Shown here: piece after piece, positions 46,120 to 56,000 of the stretch
Numbering within the stretch: the stretch's first letter is position 1
How the letters are laid out: the number at the start of each line of letters is the position of its first letter
Source of the DNA: Lysinibacillus sphaericus
Lineage (GTDB): Bacteria; Bacillota; Bacilli; Bacillales_A; Planococcaceae
Direction of reading: 5' to 3'
Length of the DNA: 64,000 nt
Assembly: GCF_006864135.1 (NCBI RefSeq)
Contig: NZ_SADV01000002.1
Location: 248,001-312,000 of the forward strand
Position numbers and translations under genes: made by a program
Notes under the pieces: generated by a model
Seen by the model: the letters and a program-made list of their open reading frames with translations, nothing else
Databases searched by the model: none
Told to the model about the DNA's origin: nothing

Positions 46120-47103
46120 TTAATACAAATGGCATGCAACTCTATGCCCTCGCTTCACCTCCTTTAAGGTTGGTTTAGATAATGAACACTCTGCCATTAC
46201 CTTTGGACAACGTGGATGGAAGGGGCACCCCTGAGGAGGATTAGCCGGACTAGGGATATCCCCCTCTAATACGATACGGCTACTCTTTTTCCTTGGATCA
46301 GGTACCGGAATGGCAGAGATTAACGCTTGTGTATACGGATGAAGTGGTTCATCATAAATATGTTCTTTATCTGCAATTTCCACAATGTTTCCTAAATACA
46401 TCACACCGATTCGATCACTCATATGTTTTACAACACTTAAATCATGAGCAATAAATAAAAATGTTAAGTCAAACTCATCCTGTAACTCTTTTAGCAAATT
46501 AAGCACCTGAGATTGCACAGAGACATCTAATGCTGAAACTGGTTCATCCGCTATAATTAGTTTTGGTTTAAGTGCAAGTGCTCTAGCAATACCAATCCGT
46601 TGACGCTGTCCTCCCGAAAATTCATGTGCATATTTGTAATATGCATCTTCGGGTAAACCAACTTTTTGTAAAAGCTCCATCACTTCATTTTTTAATGATT
46701 TAAGTGGTTTTTTATGATAATTCATAATTGGTTCAGCTATGATACTACCTACCATTTGCATAGGATTTAATGATGCATATGGATCTTGAAACACCATTTG
46801 GATATCTTTCCTTATTTCTCTTAATAATTTCCCTTGCAATGTTGTAATATCATGACCATTAAAAATAATTTTTCCTTCGGTTGCGTCTAACAATCTTAAA
46901 ATCGTACGACCTGTTGTTGACTTTCCACAGCCAGATTCGCCTACTAACCCTAATGTTTCACCATTTTTTATTGAAAAAGAAATATTATCAACTGCTTTAA
47001 CATGTCCAATCGTATGTTTGAATAATCCACCTTTAATCGGGTAATAGGTTTTTAAATTAATTAGCTCCAATAAATTTTCTTTATTATTTGTAGTTTGATT
47101 CAT
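46120..47103 (-). CDS. Peptide ABC transporter ATPase, OppF type (importer 2)
   Basis: A 327-residue ATPase with Walker [55 protein letters not shown] and IAHDLSVVKHM. The C terminus carries the cysteine pattern GCPFHPRCPKVMAEC...ACHL, seen in relatives that bind a 4Fe-4S cluster. The start at 47103 (MNQTTNNKENLLELINLKTYYP) fits the family; it overlaps the end of the OppD-type gene by 20 nt and its ribosome site is not strong. An upstream in-frame start at 47172 would add 23 residues not typical of the family. Confidence 0.9.
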   Translation of the reverse strand: MNQTTNNKENLLELINLKTYYPIKGGLFKHTIGHVKAVDNISFSIKNGETLGLVGESGCGKSTTGRTILRLLDATEGKIIFNGHDITTLQGKLLREIRKDIQMVFQDPYASLNPMQMVGSIIAEPIMNYHKKPLKSLKNEVMELLQKVGLPEDAYYKYAHEFSGGQRQRIGIARALALKPKLIIADEPVSALDVSVQSQVLNLLKELQDEFDLTFLFIAHDLSVVKHMSDRIGVMYLGNIVEIADKEHIYDEPLHPYTQALISAIPVPDPRKKSSRIVLEGDIPSPANPPQGCPFHPRCPKVMAECSLSKPTLKEVKRGHRVACHLY

Positions 47104-48103
47104 ATTGTCTGCCCACACCCTTTCTAGAATTACAGCCTTCAAAAAGTAAACAAGAGACTTCATGATTATCATCTACGAAAGTAAGTTGTGGCGTAACATT
47201 ACTACATTCAAACATCGCCGATGGACATCTATCAACAAAACGGCAGCCTACTTGAGGCATATTTTTTAAAGATGGTACAATGCCTTTAATAGTAGCTAAC
47301 TCATTTACTTCTGTATCTATTCTCGGAATCGATGCCATTAAGAGTTTGGTATATGGGTGTTTGGGATTGTAAAACAAGTTATCAACAGTTGTCCGTTCTA
47401 CGATCTTTCCAGCATACATAATAATTACTTCATCACATATTTCCGCAACTACACCTAAATCGTGAGTAATCAGTACAATAGACATGTTATTTTTACCCTG
47501 AATACTTTTCAATAAATCTAGTATTTGGGCCTGCACTGTTACATCAAGTGCAGTAGTTGGTTCATCCGCTATTAAAAGTCTAGGCTGACAAGCAATAGCG
47601 ATAGCGATCATTACTCTTTGCCTCATACCACCAGACAATTGATGAGGGTATTCATTCACAATTTTTTCAGCTCTTGGAATGCCAACCTGTTTTAATAAAC
47701 CAATCGCCTTACTTCTAGCCTCAACCTTAGACATTTTACTATGATTAAGCATAATCTCTTCAATTTGTGAGCCTATAGTAAAAACAGGATTTAAGGATGT
47801 CATAGGTTCCTGGAAAATCATACTAATATCATTTCCTCTAATTTTATTCATCTCGTCGTTCGAATAATTCTCTATGTTTTTCCCGTGGAATCTTATTTCA
47901 CCTCCCGTGATTTTACCAACTCCTTTTGGAAGTAATTGCATAATAGAAAGAGACATTACACTTTTTCCACAGCCTGATTCACCAACTACTCCAACGATCT
48001 GACCAGATTTAACTGAAAATGAAACATCATCAACAGCATGATATAGCTCCCCGTCTATATCAAAACCAGCTTTAAGGTTTTTCACTTCTAACATTAAGCT
48101 CAT
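47084..48103 (-). CDS. Peptide ABC transporter ATPase, OppD type (importer 2)
   Basis: A 339-residue ATPase with Walker [55 protein letters not shown] and [10 protein letters not shown]. It ends with the Fe-S type pattern GCRFVDRCPSAMFEC...VSCLL. It is the first gene of importer 2, about 375 nt downstream of the promoter at 48487-48516, so the transcript has a long leader containing repeat copy B6. A CodY-like box lies just after that promoter. Confidence 0.93.
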   Translation of the reverse strand: MSLMLEVKNLKAGFDIDGELYHAVDDVSFSVKSGQIVGVVGESGCGKSVMSLSIMQLLPKGVGKITGGEIRFHGKNIENYSNDEMNKIRGNDISMIFQEPMTSLNPVFTIGSQIEEIMLNHSKMSKVEARSKAIGLLKQVGIPRAEKIVNEYPHQLSGGMRQRVMIAIAIACQPRLLIADEPTTALDVTVQAQILDLLKSIQGKNNMSIVLITHDLGVVAEICDEVIIMYAGKIVERTTVDNLFYNPKHPYTKLLMASIPRIDTEVNELATIKGIVPSLKNMPQVGCRFVDRCPSAMFECSNVTPQLTFVDDNHEVSCLLFEGCNSRKGVGRQYESNYK

Positions 48104-48214
48104 TTTTACATCACACCTTTTAAGAGTTTTTACTTAACTACTGTTGCAATGTAGTAAGTTAGATGCCGCGTGTTAAGTACTATCCTTTTTACATAAAAAT
48201 TCCTTTTAAAAATT

Positions 48215-48318
48215 CATCGACTTTGTGCTTAGGCCTGTATGAGTGCGATACGATGCCGATCCTTTCGGTAATACCACAGCGACTTCTGAGCTGACGCTTT
48301 GCTTTCGCTACAGAAAAC
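48215..48318 (+). repeat. Partial family B repeat with C unit (B6), in the importer 2 leader
   Basis: It matches the inner module of copy B2 (CTTTGTGCTTAGGCCTG, then TCGGTAATACCACAG). The first hairpin is mutated, and the copy is cut short into a C unit (GAGCTGACGC... GCTACAG). It lies within the predicted 5' leader of importer 2. Confidence 0.6.
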
Positions 48319-48459
48319 AATTGCTAAAAGGCGTTGAATTAATAGCCCGAAAAAATCAGATAAACTTATTTCAAAATCATTTCAATATAAAAATCATCAA
48401 AATAAAAGAATATCAATCTCTTCTTTGTAAAGAATTTTAAGATAAGTCCCAAATGAAAT

Positions 48460-48474
48460 AATATTCTGATAATT
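48460..48474. promoter_or_regulatory. CodY-like operator of importer 2
   Basis: AATATTCTGATAATT (minus strand AATTATCAGAATATT) differs at two symmetric positions from the CodY consensus AATTTTCWGAAAATT. It lies 12 nt downstream of the -10 box, where bound CodY would block transcription when branched-chain amino acids and GTP are plentiful. Confidence 0.65.
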
Positions 48475-48486
48475 AAGTGTAATATC

Positions 48487-48516
48487 ATTTTAGCTAGAAA
48501 TAACATGTTTAATCAA
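48487..48516 (-). promoter_or_regulatory. Promoter of importer 2
   Basis: Minus strand TTGATT (48516-48511), an 18-nt spacer and TAAAAT (48492-48487). The same boxes, spacing and surrounding bases recur upstream of importer 3 at 55467-55496, which strengthens both. Confidence 0.7.
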
Positions 48517-48746
48517 GTGAATTTTTACATTCCTTATATTCTTATATACAAATTAATCCATACAACTATTCCAATTTCACTCAATAAATTTGTATTTTTC
48601 TTCAATGAGTATTTTGTTGACTTCCCACTTTATCGGTTTAAAGCATTACTTTTTTATTATTACAATATAGCAAATATTCATTTATCCCTTGTACTTTTCC
48701 TCATAAATCCTACATTTATTCGGATTCTGTTTTTAGATGAATTTTA

Positions 48747-48991
48747 GCTGATTACCATAACGTGTGGCTGATTTCCATTCCGACTGGGCACTTTCCTGAG
48801 GATGTCCGATTGCGCTACAGAGTCTCGGGCCAACACGATGTTGGTCACGAAGGCGTTATCACAGGATGTGATGCTTTTAGCCTTCGTTCCTCTATTGCTG
48901 ATCCCCGAGAAGTCGCCCAGTCTCCACTCCAATCAACTATTTACTTAGTAGACATTTTAACAAAAGTCATCCACACCTTTTGGTGATGAAC
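48747..48991 (+). repeat. Family A hairpin repeat with cassette (A5), most complete copy
   Basis: The core at 48767-48937 has ends GCTGATT/AATCAAC, stem GACTGGGCA/CGCCCAGTC and an intact 68-bp cassette (48838-48896) with GGCCAAC/GTTGGTC and CGAAGGC/GCCTTCG. Flanks shared with A1, A3 and A4 extend it to about 245 bp, with imperfect terminal inverted repeats (ATTACCA against TGGTGAT). From 48992 to about 49333 the gap is AT-rich, and nothing was recognised. Confidence 0.75.
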
Positions 48992-49333
48992 TATCTTTTC
49001 CCTAATAATTATTAATAAATAATTTTTTCTATTAACACATCAACCTCTTAAAGCAAGAATTATTATAGAGGACAAATAATTTAATTCAACTATTTGTTAC
49101 GGACATCTACTTATTTTTTTGTAAAAAATAAATTAATTTCTCGACATAAAATTAGATAATAATTATGGATTGTGTTTTAATTTGATGAATGACAAGCTGC
49201 AAGGGGACTTTGATTTGACTAAATTGCTCCTTATTGTCGCATTATGTAATTAACCAAAGCAATAATGTGATATCGCAACGAATGCTTTTTCTTGCCCATT
49301 TTAGTTAATGTACGGTCCTACACTTTGAAACAG

Positions 49334-49472
49334 ACCTGTTTCCTTTGATCGTGCGGACACACGTTGAAAAATAATTTAAACCCGCATTCATCTCACCGCC
49401 TATAGAGGTGGGAGGCTTCTGTAGCTGACGCTGCACTTTCGCTACAGAAAATAATTACTGAAAGAAGTTAAA
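49334..49472 (+). repeat. Right-hand part of a family B repeat
   Basis: It matches the right third of copy B3: GGACA... GCATTCATCTCACC, hairpin with GGTGGGAG, a C unit (CTGTAGCTGACGC... GCTACAG), then ACTGAAAGAAGTTAA. The left palindrome and cassettes are missing. Confidence 0.65.
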
Positions 49473-49479
49473 TAAACGC

Positions 49480-49526
49480 AAAAAAATGTAGGCAATTCCT
49501 TTTAAGGGATTTGCCTACATTTTTAC
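49480..49526 (-). terminator. Terminator of importer 3
   Basis: The minus strand reads AAAAATGTAGGCAAATCCC, a short loop, GGAATTGCCTACATTTTTTT: a long near-perfect stem with a T run, about 25 nt past the last gene. Confidence 0.9.
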
Positions 49527-49551
49527 ACTCTCACACTTAACTATTTTGCTA

Positions 49552-51345
49552 TTAGTTTTTTAATGGAGCATCAGCAGTTAACTCGATATCTTGATATTGA
49601 GTTTCATTTGCATAGTCAACATTATAGTTTTTTACACGTTTATTAACTGGAACGATCTCAGTAATTGCTACAGTTGGAATTGTTGTAGCTTGTTCAAACA
49701 TATACTCTTCAAACTTTCGGAATGCTTCTTTTCGATGATTTATATCTAAAGATTCTTTAGAATCAATATCATCTAAAATTGCAGTTAATTCAGGTGATAC
49801 AAAACGTGAGTAGTTGAATAATGCACCCTCACCATATAATCCTTTTGGAGATGGATTTGTTCCTGTACCCCAAGCACCAAAGAACATTTCAATTTCAGGG
49901 TCATCTTTTTTAAGTTTATCACTAAATGAGTTAAACTCCATTAGACGGCCAGAAGCTAATTCAACATTGATACCGACTTCTTTCCAGTTTTGGCGGTAGT
50001 ATTCAATCGTAGATTCTAGAACCTCAGTACCACCTTGTGCACCTAATTTGATTGTAAATGGTTTACCATCTTTGTCTTCACGAATGCCATCGCCGTCCAC
50101 ATCTTTATAGCCTGCTTCATCTAATAATTGTTGCGCCTTTTTCTTATCATGAGTGAAGCCTGGCATATCTTTTGTATGGAATGATGCAAATGCCGGAGGA
50201 ATTAACGTTGTCGCACGTGTATTAATACCATTGCCTAAATTTTCGTTTACCCCTTCTACATCGATTGCATAAGCTAATGCTTGACGTAATTTTGGATCGC
50301 TTAACTTTGCATTTTTATCTGTTATATTAATTCCTTTTGCTTTATCAAATTTACCTAGCTTAAAGCTCAAATAGCTATAACCTAATCGAGGACGCGATAA
50401 AATTGATAAGTTCTTAGAATTTTCAATTTGTGTAATCTTTGAACCTGGGAAACCATCAACTGCTATGTCATAAGTTCCTGAATTTAATGCCTTCGGTAAT
50501 GTTTCTGGTGAAACGACTTTTACTACTACACCGTCGAGTTTAGGTTCACCCTTCCAGTAATTTTCGTTTTTAACGAATTTCACAGACTCACCATTAACAA
50601 TTTTATCGAACTTGAAAGGCCCTAAAGTTACTGGATTTACACGCACCGCATCAGAGCTTATCATTTTTTTCACTGGAATATCTTTCAATTGATGTTTTGG
50701 TGCAGCATATCCCCATAATCCATCACCACTGCTGTAAATTGCTGGTGAAATTGATTTAAATGAAATTTCTAATGTATAATCATCTACTCGTTTTAAACCT
50801 GAAATTGTATCAGCTTTCTTATCATGGTACTCTTCAGCACCAATAATATTTTTGAAATCATCGTCATAACGAACGCCTTCATAATCAGGGTGACCGATAA
50901 TTTCATAAGGGAAAATAACATCGTCGATTGTAAAAGGCTGTTCATCTGACCATTTTACATTTTCACGTATTTTTACAGTTGCTTTTTTTGCATCTGCGTC
51001 GACCTTCAGAGTTGCAAGTCCTGTATCTGTTACTTGGAAGTCACCGTCATTTTCAAAAAGTGTATTACTAGCAAACTTCAAAATTGATGAGTCATTGCTA
51101 TCTGTGTAAAGTTCTTGTAAGAAAATACCTTTGAACGGTGATGGACTTGGTAAAGCTACTTGTAAAACGCCACCTTTTATTGGTTCTCCTTCATTCTCTA
51201 CTTCCATTGGAAAACTACGAGATGCTGTTTTCTTACCAGAATCCTTATCATCCTTTGAAGATTCTTTGCCTCCTCCACTACATGCCGCTAGTGCTAAAAC
51301 TAGTGTCAATAGTAAAGTTAAAAGAACATAACTCTTTTTCTTCAT
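49552..51345 (-). CDS. Peptide ABC transporter substrate-binding lipoprotein (importer 3)
   Basis: A 597-residue family 5 solute-binding lipoprotein with lipobox LALAACSGGG (Cys22) and a Ser/Lys/Asp linker. It shares VKWSDEQPFTIDDVIFPYE, ALAYAIDVEGVNENLGNG and FFGAWGTGTNPSPKGLYG with the importer 2 protein. The AAGGAGG site is ideal. Here the binding protein is the last gene of its operon (ATPases, permeases, binding protein), 13 nt after the permease and just before a strong terminator. The ligand is unknown. Confidence 0.93.
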   Translation of the reverse strand: MKKKSYVLLTLLLTLVLALAACSGGGKESSKDDKDSGKKTASRSFPMEVENEGEPIKGGVLQVALPSPSPFKGIFLQELYTDSNDSSILKFASNTLFENDGDFQVTDTGLATLKVDADAKKATVKIRENVKWSDEQPFTIDDVIFPYEIIGHPDYEGVRYDDDFKNIIGAEEYHDKKADTISGLKRVDDYTLEISFKSISPAIYSSGDGLWGYAAPKHQLKDIPVKKMISSDAVRVNPVTLGPFKFDKIVNGESVKFVKNENYWKGEPKLDGVVVKVVSPETLPKALNSGTYDIAVDGFPGSKITQIENSKNLSILSRPRLGYSYLSFKLGKFDKAKGINITDKNAKLSDPKLRQALAYAIDVEGVNENLGNGINTRATTLIPPAFASFHTKDMPGFTHDKKKAQQLLDEAGYKDVDGDGIREDKDGKPFTIKLGAQGGTEVLESTIEYYRQNWKEVGINVELASGRLMEFNSFSDKLKKDDPEIEMFFGAWGTGTNPSPKGLYGEGALFNYSRFVSPELTAILDDIDSKESLDINHRKEAFRKFEEYMFEQATTIPTVAITEIVPVNKRVKNYNVDYANETQYQDIELTADAPLKN

Positions 51346-51358
51346 TTACCCTTCCTCC

Positions 51359-52261
51359 TTAACCTAATCGTTGTCTTGAGTCAGCCGCACGTCGTAACGC
51401 TTGACCAACATAATTTATACCAAGCATCATTACTAAAATAAATAATGCTGCAGGTAACCAAATCCACCATTTATCTACTAAAATCTCAGGATCTCTTGCA
51501 TAGCTTACTAGAGTACCTAAACTTGGTGTTGAAGGTGGTAAGCCATACCCTAAAAATGAAAGCCCGGTTTCAGCACCCATATTACCCGCTAGACTTAATG
51601 TTAAGTTAACGATAATAATAGAGCTTAAGTTTGGTAAAACCTCTCTAAACATAATTTTAAAATCACTTGTACCCATCGTTTTTGAAGCACTTACATAATC
51701 TCGACGAGCCTCAGTTAATGTTTTACTACGTATTAACCTTGCCTTCCCAATCCAAGCAAACATACTTAATAAGATAACGATGTGGATCGGTGAATATTTC
51801 TCTAGCGTTGAAACAATGGCAATCGTAATCATAAAACTAGGTAAAATCATAATGAAATCCATAATTCGCATAATAGCAAGGTCAACTTTACCTGCGTAAT
51901 AGCCAGTGATTAAACCGATAACGATACCGATAACTGCTGCAATAATCGTAATACATATAGCAATAATTAAAGAGTTTTTCGCTCCGATAATTAATTGTCC
52001 AAAAATATCGCGCCCTGCGTCATCTGCACCTAAAATATATCCATCAGCACCCGGCTCCGCAAAGCGACCTAGTAATTTAACTTTCATTATTTCGTCTACA
52101 TCAATAATAAAACTAGCAATAAACACTGCCGCTATTAATAATGTTAAAAATATTAATGAAAACATCGCTAATTTATCTTTTTTAAACTCGCGCCAAACAA
52201 CTTGGAAACCTACAGCTGGGCGATGTTGTTCTTCTAATTTTTTCTCTTCTGTTTTATCCAT
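51359..52261 (-). CDS. Peptide ABC transporter permease, OppC/DppC type (importer 3)
   Basis: A 300-residue permease with first membrane segment MFSLIFLTLLIAAVFIASFI, the ILGADDAGRDIFGQLIIGAKN motif (family position of GTD-GRD), about five further segments, and coupling loop VSASKTMGTSDFKIMFREVLPNL. The start has a GAGGTGA site and lies 26 nt after the partner permease. Confidence 0.93.
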   Translation of the reverse strand: MDKTEEKKLEEQHRPAVGFQVVWREFKKDKLAMFSLIFLTLLIAAVFIASFIIDVDEIMKVKLLGRFAEPGADGYILGADDAGRDIFGQLIIGAKNSLIIAICITIIAAVIGIVIGLITGYYAGKVDLAIMRIMDFIMILPSFMITIAIVSTLEKYSPIHIVILLSMFAWIGKARLIRSKTLTEARRDYVSASKTMGTSDFKIMFREVLPNLSSIIIVNLTLSLAGNMGAETGLSFLGYGLPPSTPSLGTLVSYARDPEILVDKWWIWLPAALFILVMMLGINYVGQALRRAADSRQRLG

Positions 52262-52287
52262 GTAAAGTCACCTCTATTCTTTGCAAG

Positions 52288-53256
52288 TTAGTCGATACGA
52301 ATTCGTGGGTCTACAATGCTTAAAATAATGTCTGATAACATACTTCCAAGTAACCCCAAGAAACCATACAACACAATAAGTGCTGTAATTACACTATAGT
52401 CACGACTCGCAATCGAAGACATGAATAGTTCTCCCATACCTGGATAACTAAAGATTGTTTCAATAAAGATTGTTCCGCCTAGTAAACCTGTAATAGTGAA
52501 CCCAAGACCCGCCGCAATCGGAATTAATGAATTACGGAAAATGTGTCGTGTATATACTTTATTCATAGGTAAACCTTTACTACGTGCTGTTTTAACATAG
52601 TCTTGGTTTTTAGAATCAATAATTTCTGAACGTAAATATTGAATGATTGTATACGTCCCCAAAACCGCCATCGTAATAGCAGGTGTAATAATATGATACA
52701 GTTTATCCCAATAGTAAGAAAAAGTACCTTTTTCGGTTAATACATCTACTGAACCTGATGTTGGAACCCAGCCTAATTTATAGCCGAATACATAAATTAA
52801 AATTAAACCAAACACGAACGGCGGTATTGCCATACTTAAAAAGTTATAAAACACGATTCCACGGTCTAATCGAGAATCTTGATAACGACCTGCTAAAAGT
52901 CCTAATGGAATAGCGATTAAATAAGTTAGGATCATTGCAACTAATGATAAGTAGAAAGTATTGAGCGCTCGTTCACCAATAAGTGATGTTACACTGCGTT
53001 GATATGTGTAGCTTTTACCTAAGTCGCCATGTACTGCATTTGACACCCATCTGGCATATTGTTGATACCATGGGTCGTTTAAGCCTGCTGCTTCGCGTAA
53101 CTCTTCAATACGGTTAGGATCTGTCTCTGGTCCCATTAAACCTGTAAATGGATCGCCTGGCATTAGCTTAGCAATGATAAACACTAACATACTTAAAATA
53201 ATAATTTGTGGAACCATGATGATGACTCTTCGAAGAACCGTTTTCCACATAATCAC
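52288..53256 (-). CDS. Peptide ABC transporter permease, OppB/DppB type (importer 3)
   Basis: A 322-residue permease starting MIMWKTVLRRVIIMVPQIIILSMLVFIIAKLMPGDPFTG, very like the importer 2 permease. It has about six membrane segments and the coupling loop YVKTARSKGLPMNKVYTRHIFRNSLIPI. The ATG overlaps the stop of the ATPase gene by 4 nt (ATGA), so it is translationally coupled; a GGAGG site sits inside the ATPase gene. Confidence 0.93.
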   Translation of the reverse strand: MIMWKTVLRRVIIMVPQIIILSMLVFIIAKLMPGDPFTGLMGPETDPNRIEELREAAGLNDPWYQQYARWVSNAVHGDLGKSYTYQRSVTSLIGERALNTFYLSLVAMILTYLIAIPLGLLAGRYQDSRLDRGIVFYNFLSMAIPPFVFGLILIYVFGYKLGWVPTSGSVDVLTEKGTFSYYWDKLYHIITPAITMAVLGTYTIIQYLRSEIIDSKNQDYVKTARSKGLPMNKVYTRHIFRNSLIPIAAGLGFTITGLLGGTIFIETIFSYPGMGELFMSSIASRDYSVITALIVLYGFLGLLGSMLSDIILSIVDPRIRID

Positions 53257-54197
53257 ATTCCTCCTTCAATCGACGCCAATGCAACAGCATGTGTATCTGA
53301 AATTGATTGTAAAGGATAAACTTTTCCGTCTTTATCAAAAAATTTATGCTGATTTTCTTTATAATACTGACTTACTTTCAAACGCTCTTGCTTACGTTCT
53401 ACACGTGTTTCAGGCTCAATATCTGGAATGGCAGATAATAAACGGTGTGTATAAATATGACGTGGATCATTATATATATCTGCTCTTTGTCCTTTTTCCA
53501 CGAAGCGTCCTCGGTACATAATATTGATTTCATCACACATATGCTTTACAACACCTAAGTCATGTGAAATGAATAAGTATGTTACGCCAAATTCCTCTTG
53601 TATATCTTGCATAAAGTTTAAAACCTGCGCTTGTACAGATAAATCAAGAGCAGAAACAGGTTCATCTGCAATAATTAATTTGGGGCGACATGCCATAGCA
53701 CGTGCAATACCCAATCGTTGCTTTTGACCACCAGAAAATTCATGTGGATATTTATATTGGGCATCCTCTTGCATGCCAACAATCGCCAAAAGCTCGTTAA
53801 TTCGTTTTCGTTCTTCCTCTTCACTTAAACGCAGGAAATTTCGAATAGGCTCTGCAATAACATCACGTATACGTTTTCTTGGATTCATACTGGAATGAGA
53901 ATCTTGGAAAATCATTTGTACGTCACGATTAAATCCTGAATTACCGCTACGACGCATTTTCGTTACATCTTGTCCTTCATAGATTATTTGACCAGATGTC
54001 ACTTTCTCTAAACCAATAATTGCCTTACCTGTTGTCGATTTACCACAACCTGATTCTCCAACAAGACCATAAGTTTTTCCTCTTTCAAACTCCATAGTAA
54101 TGCCATCTACCGCATAAACATGATCTACAATGGTATTGAAGAAACCACCACGGATAGGATAATGTACGCATAAATCATTAATTTGCATAAAGCTCAT
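53253..54197 (-). CDS. Peptide ABC transporter ATPase, OppF type (importer 3)
   Basis: A 314-residue ATPase with Walker [55 protein letters not shown] and ISHDLGVVKHM. The C terminus (YYKENQHKFFDKDGKVYPL) has no cysteines, unlike the importer 2 partner. I place the start at 54197, one base after the OppD-type stop, with GGGGGA 7 nt upstream. In-frame codons further upstream would overlap the previous gene by up to 180 nt and add unconserved residues. Confidence 0.92.
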   Translation of the reverse strand: MSFMQINDLCVHYPIRGGFFNTIVDHVYAVDGITMEFERGKTYGLVGESGCGKSTTGKAIIGLEKVTSGQIIYEGQDVTKMRRSGNSGFNRDVQMIFQDSHSSMNPRKRIRDVIAEPIRNFLRLSEEEERKRINELLAIVGMQEDAQYKYPHEFSGGQKQRLGIARAMACRPKLIIADEPVSALDLSVQAQVLNFMQDIQEEFGVTYLFISHDLGVVKHMCDEINIMYRGRFVEKGQRADIYNDPRHIYTHRLLSAIPDIEPETRVERKQERLKVSQYYKENQHKFFDKDGKVYPLQSISDTHAVALASIEGGM

Positions 54198-54198
54198 A

Positions 54199-55206
54199 TT
54201 ATTTTCCCCCATCCTTCTTAAAGTGAAAGTCTTTCCAACACGTACAACGAACAAAATGTTCTGGTCCAACCTCATGTAATATTGGATTTTCCTCATGGGC
54301 GCTTTCGTCAATCCATGGAATACGTGCTGCAAAGCGACAACCTCCACGTGGCAAATTAAATAATGAAGGAACCATACCATGAATAACCTCTAACTTTTCA
54401 TTTACCTTATGGGATTGAGGAATAGAGTTCAGTAACGAACGTGTATATGGATGTTTAGGATTTTTAAATAATTCAATAACTGGTGCTTCTTCGACAATTT
54501 GTCCAGCATACATGACTGCAACACGATCTGCTACTTCAGCTACTACACCTAAGTCATGGGTAATTAACAAAATGCCTGACTCAGTTTCTATTTGTAATTC
54601 TTTTAATAAATCTAGTATTTGCGCTTGAATCGTTACATCTAATGCCGTCGTTGGTTCATCTGCTATAATAAGAGGTGGCTTACATGCAATTGCTGTCGCT
54701 ATCATTACGCGTTGCCGCATACCACCTGATAATTCATGCGGATATTGCTTATAAATACGTTCCGGGTTATGTATACCTACTTGCTGTAATAACTCCATTG
54801 CACGCTCACGGCGTTGTGTTTCATTTAAATCCGTATGGTATATAAGCGGTTCTTCAATTTGGAAACCGATTCTCTTTAACGGATTCAATGCAGCCAGTGG
54901 ATCTTGGAAAATAAAACCGAAATCACTACCGCGTAACTGAGTATATTGCTGCTCCGTTATATCTACCAAATTCTGACCTTTATATAATATTTCACCTTCA
55001 ATTTTTGTGTTGATAGGATTATGTAACCCAACAATTGATGTAGCTAAAGTACTTTTACCACAACCTGACTCACCTACAATTGCAAGCACCTCATTTTTTC
55101 GAATGCGCAAATCAACACCATCTACTGCAGCGAAATATTCATCTGCTCGCCGAAAGCTTGTACGTAAATTATTAATCTCAATAATCATTTCATGATTATT
55201 TGTCAC
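54199..55206 (-). CDS. Peptide ABC transporter ATPase, OppD type (importer 3)
   Basis: A 335-residue ATPase with Walker [55 protein letters not shown] and [10 protein letters not shown]. The C-terminal region still reads [12 protein letters not shown] and ends VRCTCW, but the two middle cysteines of the RC--------C pattern are replaced ([14 protein letters not shown]). An Fe-S cluster there is unlikely. It is the first gene of importer 3, about 250 nt after the promoter and CodY-like box at 55440-55496. Confidence 0.93.
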   Translation of the reverse strand: MTNNHEMIIEINNLRTSFRRADEYFAAVDGVDLRIRKNEVLAIVGESGCGKSTLATSIVGLHNPINTKIEGEILYKGQNLVDITEQQYTQLRGSDFGFIFQDPLAALNPLKRIGFQIEEPLIYHTDLNETQRRERAMELLQQVGIHNPERIYKQYPHELSGGMRQRVMIATAIACKPPLIIADEPTTALDVTIQAQILDLLKELQIETESGILLITHDLGVVAEVADRVAVMYAGQIVEEAPVIELFKNPKHPYTRSLLNSIPQSHKVNEKLEVIHGMVPSLFNLPRGGCRFAARIPWIDESAHEENPILHEVGPEHFVRCTCWKDFHFKKDGGK

Positions 55207-55439
55207 ACGATTACCTCCCTATCAAATCAAAAGAAAAAACCAACTTACTAACACCATATTCAATTTAAATGAATTTGCTTTTGTTTATAACGGTTTACTT
55301 AATATTTCCTTTACCGCGTATTTCAATTTTCGGAAAAATCAAAACAGTTTCATCCTTGAATATAATTTACATCTTAATTTCAAATAAATTGTTGTCATTA
55401 ATAATCACTCTCATTCCCGAACTATTATTCCAACAAAAG

Positions 55440-55454
55440 AATTATCTGACAATT
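55440..55454. promoter_or_regulatory. CodY-like operator of importer 3
   Basis: AATTATCTGACAATT (minus strand AATTGTCAGATAATT) has two mismatches to the CodY consensus AATTTTCWGAAAATT. It is at exactly the same distance (12 nt) below the -10 box as in importer 2. Confidence 0.65.
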
Positions 55455-55466
55455 AATTGTATCATC

Positions 55467-55496
55467 ATTTTATCTAGAAATAATATACTAAATCAA
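55467..55496 (-). promoter_or_regulatory. Promoter of importer 3
   Basis: Minus strand TTGATT (55496-55491), an 18-nt spacer and TAAAAT (55472-55467), the same as upstream of importer 2. From 55497 to about 55990 the sequence is extremely AT-rich and holds no gene that I can see. Confidence 0.7.
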
Positions 55497-56000
55497 GTAC
55501 ATTTTTAAATTATTGTAAAAATAAATACAATTTCGACTTTACATCATCATCAAAATCATTAGAAATCGAGTTTACAATTTTTCATTATTTATTATTTCAT
55601 ATCTCAACATTGTATTATTTTAATAAAATAATTAATGTAAAATAATGGTTAAATATTAATAAAAAACTTATTTTATTAACTAAAAAAACATAATTTCAAT
55701 AAATATTTATTATTTATAAAATAGAAAATATCACGAACTACATATATTTCATTATATTTAGATAACATTAAACTTCTATTTTTCTTCAATGAAAATATAC
55801 ATACCTCTTACAAATAATTTATAAATTTTTTAATATTACTTTTTCGAGTAAATTATTCTATTATTATGAATATTCCAAATATTACATATCTTCAAGCGGT
55901 AAATATTACGCTTAATGACTTGTTAATTATTATTTTCCGTTAAGTTGATTTATCATTTAGGAGAATTATTATCGGCAATATCCAACTTATCCCAGCAAAA

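Noticed and set aside
48505-48747. 80-codon frame in the AT-rich region upstream of importer 2
   Set aside because: Phe/Tyr/Ile-rich translation of AT-rich DNA that overlaps the predicted promoter; no ribosome site.
55269-55508. 79-codon plus-strand frame upstream of importer 3
   Set aside because: AT-rich chance frame overlapping the conserved promoter and CodY-like box on the other strand.
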